From Mesaphorura yosii (lineage: Eukaryota; Arthropoda; Collembola; Poduromorpha; Tullbergiidae), in assembly GCA_009869945.1 (NCBI GenBank), contig WIXG01000048.1, positions 62,001 to 126,000 of the forward strand: DNA of 64,000 bases, in the 5' to 3' direction. The notes beneath the pieces were generated by a model that searched no databases, was not told the DNA's origin, and worked only from the letters and a program-made list of their open reading frames with translations. Within the stretch, counting starts at the first letter, position 1. Each line of letters begins with the position of its first letter. This document shows positions 48,391-60,489 of this stretch, piece by piece. Made by a program: the position numbers and the translations under genes.

Positions 48391-48396
48391 TCCCAG

Positions 48397-48434
48397 TATA
48401 AAAGCCAGGATTCGGTTGAGAACAGGGTCTCAGT
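48397..48434 (+). promoter_or_regulatory. Core promoter (TATA box plus initiator) of the CCDC169-like gene
   Basis: TATAAAA at 48397-48403 is followed by TCTCAGTGG, matching the arthropod initiator core TCAGT at 48430-48434. The spacing to the predicted A start is about 35 bases. The first coding ATG is 158 bp further on. Confidence 0.55.
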
Positions 48435-48589
48435 GGACGAGTTTGCAAAGCGTGGAGTGCACAAGCGATTGATTAAGAGGACAATTGTCAAAGTGCAGGT
48501 TCAAGTAAGGCAGAAGAAATTTTAAAAGTGAATTTGTTTCGAAACGATAGACGCGGAGGATAAAAAGTTATTGCAGCCCCGACACTAGT

Positions 48590-50058
48590 ATGCTTCACAC
48601 ACGTTACGACGACTTGGAGCATCTCTCAGCCGAGCTGGAGCAAGAGAAGAGATACAGGTTCGGTCCCGTGTATGTACCATAAATATTTATGTCTCATTTT
48701 AGTTAATTAAGTTTTACCTTTCCAAACTCGTTCTTGCCCACAGCAGAATTTGTAATTTATGCTATTGCTCTCTCAATATTGAACAACGTCCTGGCCATTA
48801 AGCGTAATTTCTCTTTCGCCCAAGCAATTGCCAAAATATTGCCATTACAGTCCCGGAGGGACAACTCTACGTTTTTCGTTTTTGTTAACATTCTACGCAA
48901 ATGCGCGGTATAAAAGATTTTTATGGTTTGTACACGTGATCGAAATACTTAAGCAAAGTAGAAGAGGCAACGCAAATGCATCTAAGGTTCCATATTTTGC
49001 TTCCTTTGACAGAGAGACAATTGAGTGGTCCAACGCGGACTTAGAACGATCCATCGCGGAGCTGGAAACGTATCTGCGTGAATTGGAACAGAACAGCAAA
49101 GGAGGTAAGACCAACACGTGTTGGCGTCATTTCGCCCTCCTGCTCTGTAAGGAAGTTCTGTAATATGTGCGATTTCAGCCGATGACAACGAGTGGAAAGT
49201 TCGGTACGAGTCTCAAACGGCTCTCAACAAACAGCTGCAGGAGCAGAGGGAATGGCTCGAGTCAGAATTGAGCGAAGCTCGGAGAAAGTTTACAACAGGT
49301 AATGAGACCAATAAGTACCTCGTGGCTTTCAGTTTGCGTTTCAATATTGGACGCTAAGTGCCGATTGATATTTGCCATTGCAGGATCTTACCCTGAAGCT
49401 TTGAATTTCAACTTGGACGCACTTAATGAGGTAAGGCACTTCCCATTTGGTCAAGAACCGAATTAACTGAGGAGCCATCGATGTTCACTGAAATAATTTA
49501 TTCAAAATTGCAGCCAGAATTACTTCGCCTTGTTAAGCATCTGGAGCGGATGCGCAATGACCTGTACAGCACGCTCAGAGACACTGAGTGGAAACTGGAC
49601 AAGGAAGCCAAGGTTAGAACAGGAGTTAGGTGAAACGAGTGCAGATTTTGTGAACTTGCTGTTTCACGACCTAGGAATTTCACCATTTGGATGAAATGAG
49701 ACGCGTGTACAAGGCGGATCTGAAACATGCGAATCAAACGATTGAGCGAATGCGCCTTTCTCATGTGCTCGACCCAAGTGGCCTTGTGAGCCCGCTGTAC
49801 CCACCCGGATATTTTCGTTGGCTGTAAGTTTGACTTGCAGACACAGTTGTGACTAAATAAAGCACAAATTAAAAACGATTTTTGTTGTTAAATGACAGGG
49901 ACACTCATCCACCGGTTCCATCCACCTCGAAGAAGGGACCGGCAAAGAAAGGTGGCGCTTCAACTCAGCGGCAAGGTCGAAGCCAAAGCCCACCACCTCG
50001 AAGCAAGAGTCGAAATGACAAAAAGCTGAAGAAGAAGGAACCTGGTCCTGACTTTTAA
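48590..50058 (+). CDS. Coiled-coil protein, CCDC169-like
   Basis: Exons are 48590-48657, 49013-49104, 49179-49298, 49384-49430, 49514-49612, 49675-49823 and 49899-50058, with all phases consistent and 244 residues. The protein is almost all charged helix. The segment DDNEWKVRYESQTALNKQLQ closely resembles the conserved core of vertebrate CCDC169, followed by the equivalent of its LLKQLEKEK block (ELLRLVKHLERMRNDL). The C-terminus is basic, Pro/Ser-rich (SQSPPPRSKSRNDKKLKKKE). The first exon donor is AG|GTTCGG, weaker than usual. A competing GT at 48669 breaks the frame. The molecular role of CCDC169 is unknown to me. Confidence 0.75.
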
Positions 50059-50159
50059 ATTCGTTTATTTCTGGTTTAGGCTAGGCATAGCTATTTTCTA
50101 GATAGAATCGAATTGAGTTGGATTTGTTCAGTTTTTAGTGTCAGAGTTAGCCGTTTTTT

Positions 50160-50372
50160 ATGTTGCGTACTGGACAGAGAAATGACAGCATCATTTGTGT
50201 ATTTGATCCAGAACCAGAGATAAGGAAGAGTAACAGCGAAACTGACGAAAACGCGACGGATGTGAGCGGTGGAGATCAGGACGCAGGGAAGTCGAACGGA
50301 GACAGCGGTGACAGCTACATCAAGGAGTCAAGCAAGTCGAAGAGGGACAAGGAACGCAGTCGTCGGGAATAA
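50160..50372 (+). other. Downstream 70-codon acidic/Ser-Lys ORF, possible alternative 3' exon
   Basis: An open frame starting ATG 50160 has coding-like polar composition (SNSETDENATDVSGGDQD, then SSKSKRDKERSRRE). It overlaps an AATAAA at its own stop codon. It lies in the likely 3' UTR of the CCDC169-like gene, in a different frame from that gene's stop. It could be an alternative last exon, a separate small gene or chance. Confidence 0.3.
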
Positions 50373-50603
50373 ATTTCGCAACTTCTTAAATGCGAACGTA
50401 AACTTATTGGAGTCCAGCCTATATCTAGCACACGTCTTATTACTGCTTTGCGTTAACTTCTACCAACATGATATTACTTTTTGTGCTTATTCATTTAGAT
50501 TACTCTACTTTTGGAAAAACGACTAAGAGTCTTATTGTGAATAATTGTAGTGAGGTTGGGAGCATTGAACATGAAGTACTTGTTACATTATCTTGCCTAT
50601 TAC

Positions 50604-50609
50604 AATAAA
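50604..50609 (+). terminator. Polyadenylation signal after the CCDC169-like gene
   Basis: An AATAAA hexamer lies about 550 bp after the main stop codon and is followed by T-rich sequence. Confidence 0.4.
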
Positions 50610-52000
50610 CTTTAATCATTCAAGTTCCGGACATGCAGCAATTGACAGTTGGCAGTTTCAGTGCCCTGTGTCCGTAAATGATTTGACGTTTGAACTGAGA
50701 GCCGAGTGTGTCCATGAGAATTGCCTCGACCAACGCAGTGCAACAATGTTGCTCACTTCAAGATGCCTCATGGCTTTGGTTTTCTTGATCCGCAAACGAT
50801 TGTTGTTCACTTTTCCAGGCAATGTCGGCCAAAGTATAAACATGAACGCGACGGGAGTCCCGGTACAATAGCATGCACTGATAAAAAATTCCCTGCGCAG
50901 CGGTTTGTCCCCTTCCTATGATTTGTAATGACCCTTTTGCCTCATCCTCCATCCAAGACAATCACTTTTAAAATGCATGGTTAAAAGTTGTAACTCTCCA
51001 GCATCTCGCTCCGATGCTATTATTACCTCCCTTCTCTCAATGATTTCTCTCTCCCATTTCATCATCCATCCGATGCTCATTAACCTCCACCCAGCCCAGC
51101 CGCACTTGGACGGCGTATTACTCGGGGCACTTACAATTATTGAAATCGTCAAGTTACTGACCATACGAGTTATTACCATTATTTATGAAAGAACAAGGAG
51201 TTGCGGTGCCGGTGCTGAGGAGCCCCAGCAACCATTTTAAAGACGCAATCCGTTCCCATTAAGCAAGTAATTTTGAATACGTGGCAGATTGCAATTTATT
51301 GCACTCTTGCTAACGAGACTACGATTCCCATTCTATTCATTGGTCATTCAAGTACAGATTCTACTTCTCAGCCTGGTTGCAAGATGTTTGAAGAGACTCG
51401 GACATCACCTTTCTCTCAGTGTCCGAACTTAAAGGGTTAAACCTCGCTAGCCATCACGCTGCCGAAGGAATTCAATGCTCTTCTACTCCTGCATGTCAAG
51501 CAGCTGCCGGTCGACTTCAAGTGATTAATATTCTAGGAAGGCTGAGTACTACTCCTCATTTTCTAATTGCGAGAAGAATTTTGCCAGAAGTATCCGTTTC
51601 CGACACAAATTGGTCCAATAAGCGAACATGGCATCTTGAGGAAGGGGAACTTCAGAAGGAGACTGGATCTGTGTTTCACCACCGTACGGATGCGGTCCGA
51701 ACAATTTTGGGAAAAGGATGCAGTGTTATCACTGCCATCAATTTAGGCCGGTGCCTATCAAAGAAATTATACCTGGTGAAATTCAATCAGATTAACTTGA
51801 AACTTCTACTCCATTAATCGGAATGTAAAGCGTAAAATGATAGCAGTTAACATCGTGGTTAAGACTACAGTCAAGTATTTTAGCACGCTGAGTTCATTGG
51901 GCACTGTGCTAGGATTTGCGATTGAGAACTGAGGCCCATATAGCTGAAATTTCTAGCGGATTATGTTTAGATCAATTGCCTAGCTGCTGCAAGATAGTAT
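50610..52000. other. Intergenic stretch without supported genes
   Basis: A 132-codon plus-strand frame (51419-51817) begins at a GTG and shows no domain, signal or splice context. I treat it as chance. Confidence 0.35.
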
Positions 52001-52008
52001 GATAAATA

Positions 52009-52302
52009 GATAGTTGGAACAAATTGACTATGGTTTATAATTGATCATTTATCGAACTATAACTTATAATTATAAATTATAAACCCGTTTGGCGCCATCT
52101 ATCGAATTATAATTATAATTATAAATCAATTTATAAATCGGTGTCGAAGTTGTCTCATTTAAGACAATTTGACAAAATCAAGCTAAAATTATAAATACGC
52201 TGCCCCAACTGAACAATGATTTATGGGTTATGACTAATAATTTATAATTATAATCAATAATCCATAAATTATAGTTTATAGTTCAAAGTTGCCCCAACTA
52301 TC
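52009..52302. mobile_element. TA-flanked MITE with long terminal inverted repeats
   Basis: The ends read GATAGTTGGAACAAATTGA and, on the opposite strand, GATAGTTGGGGCAACTTTGA. TA dinucleotides flank both ends (52007-52008 and 52303-52304). The inverted similarity extends inward for about 80 bp through AT-rich sequence with repeated TTATAATTATAA. A second internal copy of the end motif (TGCCCCAACT) lies near 52201. There is no coding capacity. The TA duplication fits Tc1/mariner-type mobilisation. Confidence 0.75.
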
Positions 52303-52309
52303 TAATACT

Positions 52310-53840
52310 GTGTTACCGTTATTTATTTGCACCTCAGAGATTTGAATATAGTTCATTTTGTTTGCCTGCAGATTACATGGCAATTAAATTGAAGGATCTC
52401 TCAGAATCAAATGGAAACATCGGGGTGATAGGGGTACTGGACCCACCCCTACGACTGATACTGGGCGCCGGTAACGTAAAATATAATAGCATGCATTTGA
52501 TAGGCCAGACACTATGGTATGCTAACAGGTTGAAATTTGTGAATTAGTAGCAGTAATAAACTTCTCTTTATGTCACTACAACTTCGGGTCCAGAGTCGAG
52601 ATAATCAAACTGCTTCGCAGTGATCGAGTTTTACACTGGCTACACTTCTTACCTGAAATCATAAGAAGAATTTGCTGGGTGGGCTTTTCTCAAACCCAAA
52701 ACCATGACTAGAGCATTTTAAAGAGTTTTGTTCGCATTTTGGTGAGATGATCTTGTGAAATTTTTACTTTTCAGTTTGTTGACATAGGAAGGCAGTTTAA
52801 TAATAAAATTCACGTCTTGCTGGCTTAAGACTCGATGATCAGAAGGTACCAGAATGAGGCCTTAAATGTTCTGTGGATGCCAGCTTCTCAAGACTTCATC
52901 CAGCGTCATGACCTCATTGTAGACCAGAGTAGTCAAAAAGCACGAGCTTGACTGTGAAGCTTTACACGGTTTTACAGATTTTCACGAGTCAAATTAAGGA
53001 CACAAAAGAAATTATGAATGAGTGAAGTCTCTCGCTCTGAGTGAGCGTGAGTCAATGCCCATTCCATCTCCCAGCCAATTGGAGCTTTTATTTCGAGAAT
53101 CGGTTGTCACAAATGCTTGAAATCTTTCACAGAGTTGGGCGCGTAATACACATCTCATCCGATCTAATGCTGGGAGTTCCCACTCGTCCTTCGCGTCGAG
53201 TCAGATGTCTGCAGTCCAGCTGGAACCATCCACTATGACAAATTACTGTAATCAACGGTCACGAATATCTTCTCGCCATGAAAAGGCCCTTTGTATACTC
53301 CATCGAAATCACGTCCAACTGTACGGGTGGAGTTTTGGATGCTCGTTAAGCCACGACCAAGTTATTTTGAGCAGGCATGGAGGATCAAGTGCAACTCTTT
53401 CTGTAACTAAATAAATATTGTGCCTTGTTATTGTAATTTCTGACATTCTTACGTTGCATATTCCTTTGTCATTTAATGATCGATTTCCCAAGAGAACAAT
53501 TCCTCTTTACCTTTTTTTATCAAAATCATAAGTTTTGAATGCACAGATTTCGTTTGAGTGGAAGACCTCCTCAAAGAAGTTCCAAGCACAATCGAAATTA
53601 TGCGCAAGTGGATGATCCACAAAAAGACCGTTCCTAAGAATTTCATGGCAGTGTGAGAAATAACTCTCAGGTCAATTCTCAGGAATTGAACGTGATTCAC
53701 GCATGTTGTCAACATTCATATGCTGCCTCTTCAAGTTCTTGATTTAACCACAAGTATTTCATGCTTTTAAATCTTTTAAGTCAATATGGCAGAAAATGTA
53801 TTTACTGGCACCAATTTCTATTGAACTCTTTAATAAAACA
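52310..53840. other. Intergenic stretch without supported genes
   Basis: I see no recognisable exon, RNA or repeat here. Confidence 0.35.
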
Positions 53841-53889
53841 CTTGCTTAATTTAATAATTTTTCTCGAATGAGTGTCGTCAATATCCTTA

Positions 53890-54340
53890 AGTCAGAGCAT
53901 GACATGAGACGGTGAACCGACATGATAATATTTCCCTGCTTGGAACTCTGCCTGGTTTGAGTTTCCGACGCTAAGTACAACAAAGAAGGCTGCAACTGTG
54001 TTTGTAATTGTGAAATTGGCTGCCTGCGTCCCTGGCCATCGGTCGCATCGTAGCTCATTAAAATTCTCCACTGCACTTTCCAGGTTAGGCTCCAACCTCT
54101 CCAGATTGTAATCTCCAAGAAATGCATCTTCTCTCATAACGTACTTATGCCGAAGAAAAATTGACCCAGCAGAGCAAGAGGACAACAAATTTTGATGATA
54201 CTAATACATCGACAAAAATGAAATTCTTTGCCGAGAAAGTAAATATGACTCCAAATTGTTGTAATGAGAAACCCACAACTTGTGCTCATCACGCTAAATG
54301 CGACCTTGTTCTTGATACACAAGGGAAAAATTAATACCAT
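53890..54340 (-). other. Weak multi-frame membrane-protein remnant
   Basis: Two overlapping minus-strand frames look coding-like. One has hydrophobic stretches (CISIIKICCPLALLGQFFFG). The next, in a different frame, holds DYNLERLEPNLESAVENFN followed by a hydrophobic AANFTITNTVAAFFVVLSV. The order, with an extracellular-type loop before a last hydrophobic segment, would suit the C-terminus of a gustatory-receptor-type protein. The diagnostic TYxxxxxQF motif is absent and the frame changes. It may be a decayed copy or noise. Confidence 0.22.
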
Positions 54341-54344
54341 TCAG

Positions 54345-57300
54345 GTTTTCATAATTTAATGTGTGGCTTGAATTAAATTATTTCAAGCCAGGTAAAATGT
54401 GTCCAAGCCTCCGCACTCCAAACCTTCTTCACGCGTTTGACATTTCTTCCCATCGTTTCTCAGTCTCGCGTAAGCATATTCTTGTGGTAAAGAGACGGAC
54501 GAAATCGTGCGGAGACAAGACGCGGTGGTTACGGCGTTACAGAGTTTACTGTGCCGACCAAGACTATGAGCTCCTTTCAAGTCACAATTATTGAACTGGT
54601 TTTACAGTGTTGAACATCCCCAATTTGTCATCTCCTTCAAATTTTCATGTTAGAGGTATCAAACTGTAACACCTACATTTTAAGTACTTGTTAAACTGCA
54701 AATTACAACATGATAAACAAACCAGACTTCGGCTTGGAATCGGTTGGAACAAAGTTCCCACGAAGGGAAATGTTATGTCGATTTTCGAAGCAAATCTGAG
54801 CTAGCTGCATTCCTTTTGTGATCAAAGTGTAACTAAACTGGACAAGGGCTAAAAAGTCACACAAAATTGCATTGTTCGAACACTCTCTTCTAATATTTCC
54901 TAAAAGACAAGACCTACTCTGGCACCTGAGGTTAGGAATGAATTATGCGGTATTCGGTCATCCTCATCCTCTTCATTATTCTCCTCGCTCGGGATTTATG
55001 TGGTTACAATAAATGAATGAACGTGTTTGTGGAAAAGGCAAAATAAGACGGGATGAATGGATTGGACTGAAAAGCAAAACGGTAGATTTAAGAAAGAATT
55101 GTTATTTTCACGGATCCAAAAACACCTGGCAAGTTCCTCTGCTTGACACTGGGCTCAGTCAGATAAAATGAAAATGACCTAAGCGGCAGTGGATTGAGAA
55201 ACCCGAGTTTCAGGAAACATCCGTACAAGAATGGCCAAGGCGCGGGTGTATAGAATTTGACACGGAGTAGATTTCGAACATTTCTCTTTCTTCTTAAATT
55301 ATAAGCACTTGACATTATTCTACGTGAATTTCGTTCCTAAAGAATTTGAACCTGCAATCCCAATTAATTACGCTTTACTGTTGCTAGACACCTGACGCAA
55401 AAATTTTGAAAGAGTCCGATATTATAGAGGGTGACAATCAGAATGGTCTTCGATATTGTCAATATAAAGAGTCTCAACACGCGGCGTTTTCAGCTCAGCT
55501 CATTTGGAGGACCAAAGGTGAATGCTGAAGAGCAGCTCAGAACGCAAATACAGGGGTTAAGAAAATAATTCCATAATTCTTGAGCCTGAAAATGAGCAAG
55601 GGCATTCAATGTCGGCAGAAATTGGAATGGGACGTCGTCGTTGTCGTTGCTGAGCAGAGATGTACAATGCATGATCATCATCACATAACAAATACGGCCT
55701 CTTTCTCGTTTCCGAATGAAAACATCCATTAGCAGTGTGCACATTCGCGCGGAGGCCCTAAACAACACAAAATGTTTGTATTTTGACCCTCGAAGGAGCA
55801 GCGCAGCGGAGGAAAAGAAAACTTGAATTATTACTTCAAGAAATAAATAATGCATAATATGAATCCTTAACTTTACTTCATTTCTTCTTATTCAACATTT
55901 ATTTTTGCTTCTGCGTACTCACAACATAATACAATGAGCTTACGCTCAGCTCGCAGGAAACCACTGAGCAGATGCGCATATATTATTACAGCATTCTTAC
56001 CGGACCATTGTCGTCCGAACGCATAAATTCTTCACACTTGTTCTTAAGCCTCTACAAAATGATAATAAAATTCAAAATTTACATTTGCATGCTGCTGTCC
56101 TGTCCGCCGGAGCTCGTTTGTACAAATATTTCGTATGACAAAATAAGATTGTGACATAAGCTTCCATGAAACTCCTCATTGCATGCATTTACGTAATGTT
56201 ATGAGCCTCAAACAAGGAATTAGAGATGTAATAACGCCTTGGCTTGCCTGCCCGGTCTTGACTCAATGTCCCCGAGCCGCGGCGGAGCAGAGCCAACTAC
56301 GCCGTATTTTATGGACAATATTTTAGAGATGGGCCGAGGTGTCAAGAGAAAATGATCGTAAAATGTACAACATCAAACTTGATGGCAAGTGCAACAACCG
56401 TTTACTAATGTAAAATACCAACAACTGGTATTATTCTTAATCAGGAAAGAGTTGTCAAATGATTTGAAAAGAAGCCATAAAACACTGTCGCCCTGTAATC
56501 CGAAATGCAGGAAAGACGCGTCGTGCATTTGCATACAAGCACCTCATTAAAACAAAATGTCACACACAACAATTGTAAATCTTAAATATGATTAATACTC
56601 GCAGTCGCTTTCCTCCTCATCTGTGTCTAATTTGAAATATTTACGATTGCGAGGGCTCGAGTACGTGCTGCATCATAAACCTTGTAACTCGGGCACGGTG
56701 AGACCGATGCAATGAGCTGATTTCTTCGAATTGTTAGCTAAAATAAGCATTCATCCTGCATCATCTACGCTTCAAGATGCCATTAATTATTTTTGAGTTT
56801 CCAATTGGAATTTGCAAGCAACATAAATTTACGATTTTCAAGTCGTGTTTCTAGACGGGCGAATACTGGACCGCCAATTTTGGTTACCGATTTGAGCTAA
56901 GACTCAATTGCAGAGAGATATGTCTTAATTTAATAAATGAAGACACGTCGGAGAAAAGAAGAAAGAGTTGACGAGACAAAGAGTTGATTGATTCTTTAAC
57001 ACACGGAGTATTCTACTTTTTCATGGGTATTGTTTTCGAAAATGAACACTTGCGCATGAAACGAAGGTACACTTTCGGAGATTCTATTATCGAGAGAAGA
57101 GAGGACGACAGGATTCATGGCCTAATCGTTTGTTTAGTGGAAAGGATGAGACGCTTCTTTCTTTCATCGCGAGCGCAGTCTCTGTATCTCAATGGGTTGA
57201 TTGACAGCCATAATTAGACTTAATTACGCCGAAGGTTCCCTCCTTCGACAAGTGTTGTCCACAAATTATGCGGTAAAAGAGAAGCTTTTTTCTTACGTCA

Positions 57301-59530
57301 TTGTGCCGTGCAACAGTGAAAAAGTGGAACCTGAACCAAAGGGGCGCAGTCGTGCGGGTTTTGAGACCGGCTTTGCTGTGCTGTGCCACGGCTTCTCGGT
57401 GGTGAACAATTTAGAGAAGGAGCCAGGGGTGCCATAACAAACACGCCTTCAACTTCCATGTTCAGCCAACTGGCTACTTACTCATCTTCATCAACAACGC
57501 AGTGCAATCCTGAGCTTCATTTTCTCGAGTTACCAACCATTACATCACGTAACCACATTGCATAGGCACGCAGTACTGAGACTCGGACTTGCGTATGTGC
57601 AACTATCATATTTGTAACGTTCTTGTTCATTCTCCCAGTTCAACTCAAAGCACTGAAGCATGCGATCAGGCTGTATTTCATTTTTACCTCTTTGGCACTT
57701 TCCCGTCGTCATTCTTAATTATTCTGTGAACCCCAAAGGGAAGGTTAAGTAACGAGTTACTTGAAAATACTTGCATTTACATCCTGTCTATCTGATTTAT
57801 CCAACTTCCACATCTTCATTAGAGAGAACTCTGTCTCTCAATTATTAACTCATAAAACCTAAAGACTTCTTTCATTAAGCTGCATTGAGACTCACATTTT
57901 GCGTCTGCGAGTTTTCTAGTTTCAGTTTTGGTCATCATTACGAATTATATCGGTCTGGCCTCCAAGCACGCTCAGGTTGATGGAAAAGGATTTAGAGCTG
58001 CCTCTGACGTAGAATCATTGATCATTTGATTCGTAATCAATCGGAATAATAAAGCATTTGTTTCCCCACCGCTACGACGATCCCAGCGCAGCAGTGAAAT
58101 GAACGCACTAAAAATCGTGAACTTTATTTTCGTTATTGTTTATGATCTATCTAATTATTCATATTCATTTTGTTGGTTTCACGAGTTTGTGCTGTGGAGT
58201 TGAGTGAGTTATGAATTTTGGAGATCACTTTTAGGAAGAGGGCAGGATGAAATCCTTTGGTATGCTACCAGACATCAATGAGATCAATTCCTGACAAGCC
58301 CGATCGTGTTATTTCGACGGGTATTTGTTGAACATGTAGCTAGTGTGCAGTTAAGTCGGACAAGCGACCGTCAATCCTCAGCAAGGGAGAAGCGCGTTTG
58401 TGGCACACAATGAGACATTAATATTGCTCTACATAATAGGCGTGGATACTTTAAAATACAATCTTTGCAGCACGACCGTATCATTCCATTCTATTCTAAA
58501 TCATCAAGTCACCACATGATTGCCAGAGTATCTCCGACTCAATCTCCCCGCATTCTAATAAAATATTGAAATTTACTCAGCGTATCAGTGCACTGCAAGC
58601 AAAACGTAACTCTTTCTCCCTCGTCAGAATTTTTCGACTCATCATCATCGCCACTCTTACAATCACGAATCACGGTCAGGGCTTATGAAAATGCGATGTA
58701 ATGCTTCAGGTATAATGGCACGACTCAAGAGGTGCATCGACAAAAGTCAACCTTGAAGTCAGCTGTTCCACGTAGGAAATTTTGACAGGAAATAGTTCTG
58801 ATTTTCAATTAGCATGTCTGCAGACGCAAGAGTCAGTAAATTTCGCACGGTGTGATCGGGATTGTGAGGCTATCCACTCGATAATTAAATCAAGCATTCC
58901 GAAACATTTTCTTACATGTGTCCAGTCCGCTGCGCCGACATACACAAACGACAAGCAAGGTTCTGAGGGTTAGTCGAACAAATGCTACGTGACATTTTTA
59001 GAGTCGGTCGTGTTCTGCTGCGGCTGAGTCAGGTGGTTGAGAATTTTGGAAGCAGGTTCATTTATATCTGTCATGTTCCATAAGATAACTATCATGTATC
59101 TGGGATCACTGATATAATACTCTGAACTCAACGCAGCTCGCATAACATCCTCCTCTTCTTCAATGCAATCTTCTGATTTCAATTATACCCTTGAAGACCA
59201 GTCGGCCAGCTAGCCTCATCACGCGCGGGTCTTGTGGATGAGTGATTTATAATTGAATCCATAAGCATTAGATACTCCATGCAATGTGTTGCAACAGAAA
59301 ATGCCAATACGATTAACGTCGTTCTCTTTACTTGATGACATTCATCTTGTACGATGCGATCAGGACGACGATGATTCGATGCAAGCTCTCACCATCACCA
59401 ACCGTGAACGTGCCCATTGTTTGCTTGCATGCGCGACATTTTGAATTTCACAGTAGGTTACGGAGCTGTATCACTCTTGTCAACGTTTCAACGTCCACTC
59501 AAACTCTAAAAATAAAAACCATAAAGTCTG
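54345..59530. other. Long gene-poor stretch
   Basis: Several open frames of 60-121 codons exist on both strands. None has a domain, signal peptide with donor site or conserved motif that I can support. No tRNA, array or clean inverted-repeat element was found. Confidence 0.35.
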
Positions 59531-59535
59531 GCTTC

Positions 59536-60480
59536 ATGGGGGTGCTTGATTTTGTCTTTCTTGTGGCATTGTTCTACCAGGGCTTTGCACAACTTCAAAT
59601 GCCGCAGTCACAAGCGCAGGCGTTCAGAGGCAATAGACCAATGCATTGTAACGACTTGTGAGTCGGATCGAAACCTGAGAATGAATTATTTAGTCTTAAA
59701 AATTAAAATAGCTAAAGCTTGTCGACGATTTGTCAGTCTTATCGATGCTGAGCCACAAGCCCACAAGCTGGGTTGCTCGAAATTAATCTCAGAATAGATT
59801 AAATAAGATTAAACCCGCTAAATCCATGTCGAAAGAAATTGGCAACAAGTGAACATTGATCGTAATTTGCCTAAAACAAAATTATAGATTATTGACCTCT
59901 ACTCATGCACAACAGCATAGTCACGCAGTACAGGAACTTAAATATTCAGTGGTGTATTGATATAATTTCAATCTTATTTGGGAAGACAAACAACAATGCT
60001 GAGGCATTATGAATCTCTTTTTGTTTTGTTTATTTTTGAACTTCCATTGTTGTAAAAAATACCTCCTGCGACTTGACAACGGATCGAGCTGCATAATAAT
60101 GGGAAGTGCGTCCCACCCAGTCATTCTTCCTGCTTTGATTTTTGCAGATTAACTGAAATGCAGAAAAAACGTCTAAGCCGCTGGTTCCGCCAAAGCCAAT
60201 GAAGAATGATAGACTAGGAATTAGAAGCGGAATTTGGCTATTTAGAATGATCCCATGAAAGTGCATGCAATTTTAACCGTAACCGAATAGTTTTCCACCG
60301 CGCGGACTAAATTAATTGTTTGTGTACGCAAGTAAGTGATTTGCTGACTAATGAGGGGTGTACACTGCTTCGAGTGGAGCTTAATCACTCACTTTATTTT
60401 CCAGGCGAAATTGGCAGGTTGAAGAGTGTGTTGCCAGGAGCAGTTTAAAATCATCAGGGCCATCATCATTGACAGCTTAG
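59536..60480 (+). CDS. Putative small secreted peptide, two exons
   Basis: I do not recognise a family. Exon 1 (59536-59657) starts MGVLDFVFLVALFYQGFA, a good secretory signal. A short Gln/Pro-rich stretch follows (QLQMPQSQAQAFRGNRPMH) and the exon ends in a strong CTT|GTGAGT donor in phase 2. A polypyrimidine-rich acceptor, TTATTTTCCAG at 60394-60404, opens a second exon. In matching phase it reads RNWQVEECVARSSLKSSG to TAG at 60478-60480. The total is 65 residues, with two cysteines nine residues apart spanning the junction. Exon 1 is fairly convincing; the choice of exon 2 is an inference and other downstream exons are possible. Confidence 0.4.
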
Positions 60481-60489
60481 CTACGTCGA

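Noticed and set aside
51419-51817. 132-codon plus-strand ORF
   Set aside because: It begins at GTG, shows no domain, signal peptide or splice framework, and its composition looks random.
55490-55855. 121-codon minus-strand ORF
   Set aside because: Hydrophobic patches are present, but there is no family pattern, no splice context and overlapping frames of similar quality.
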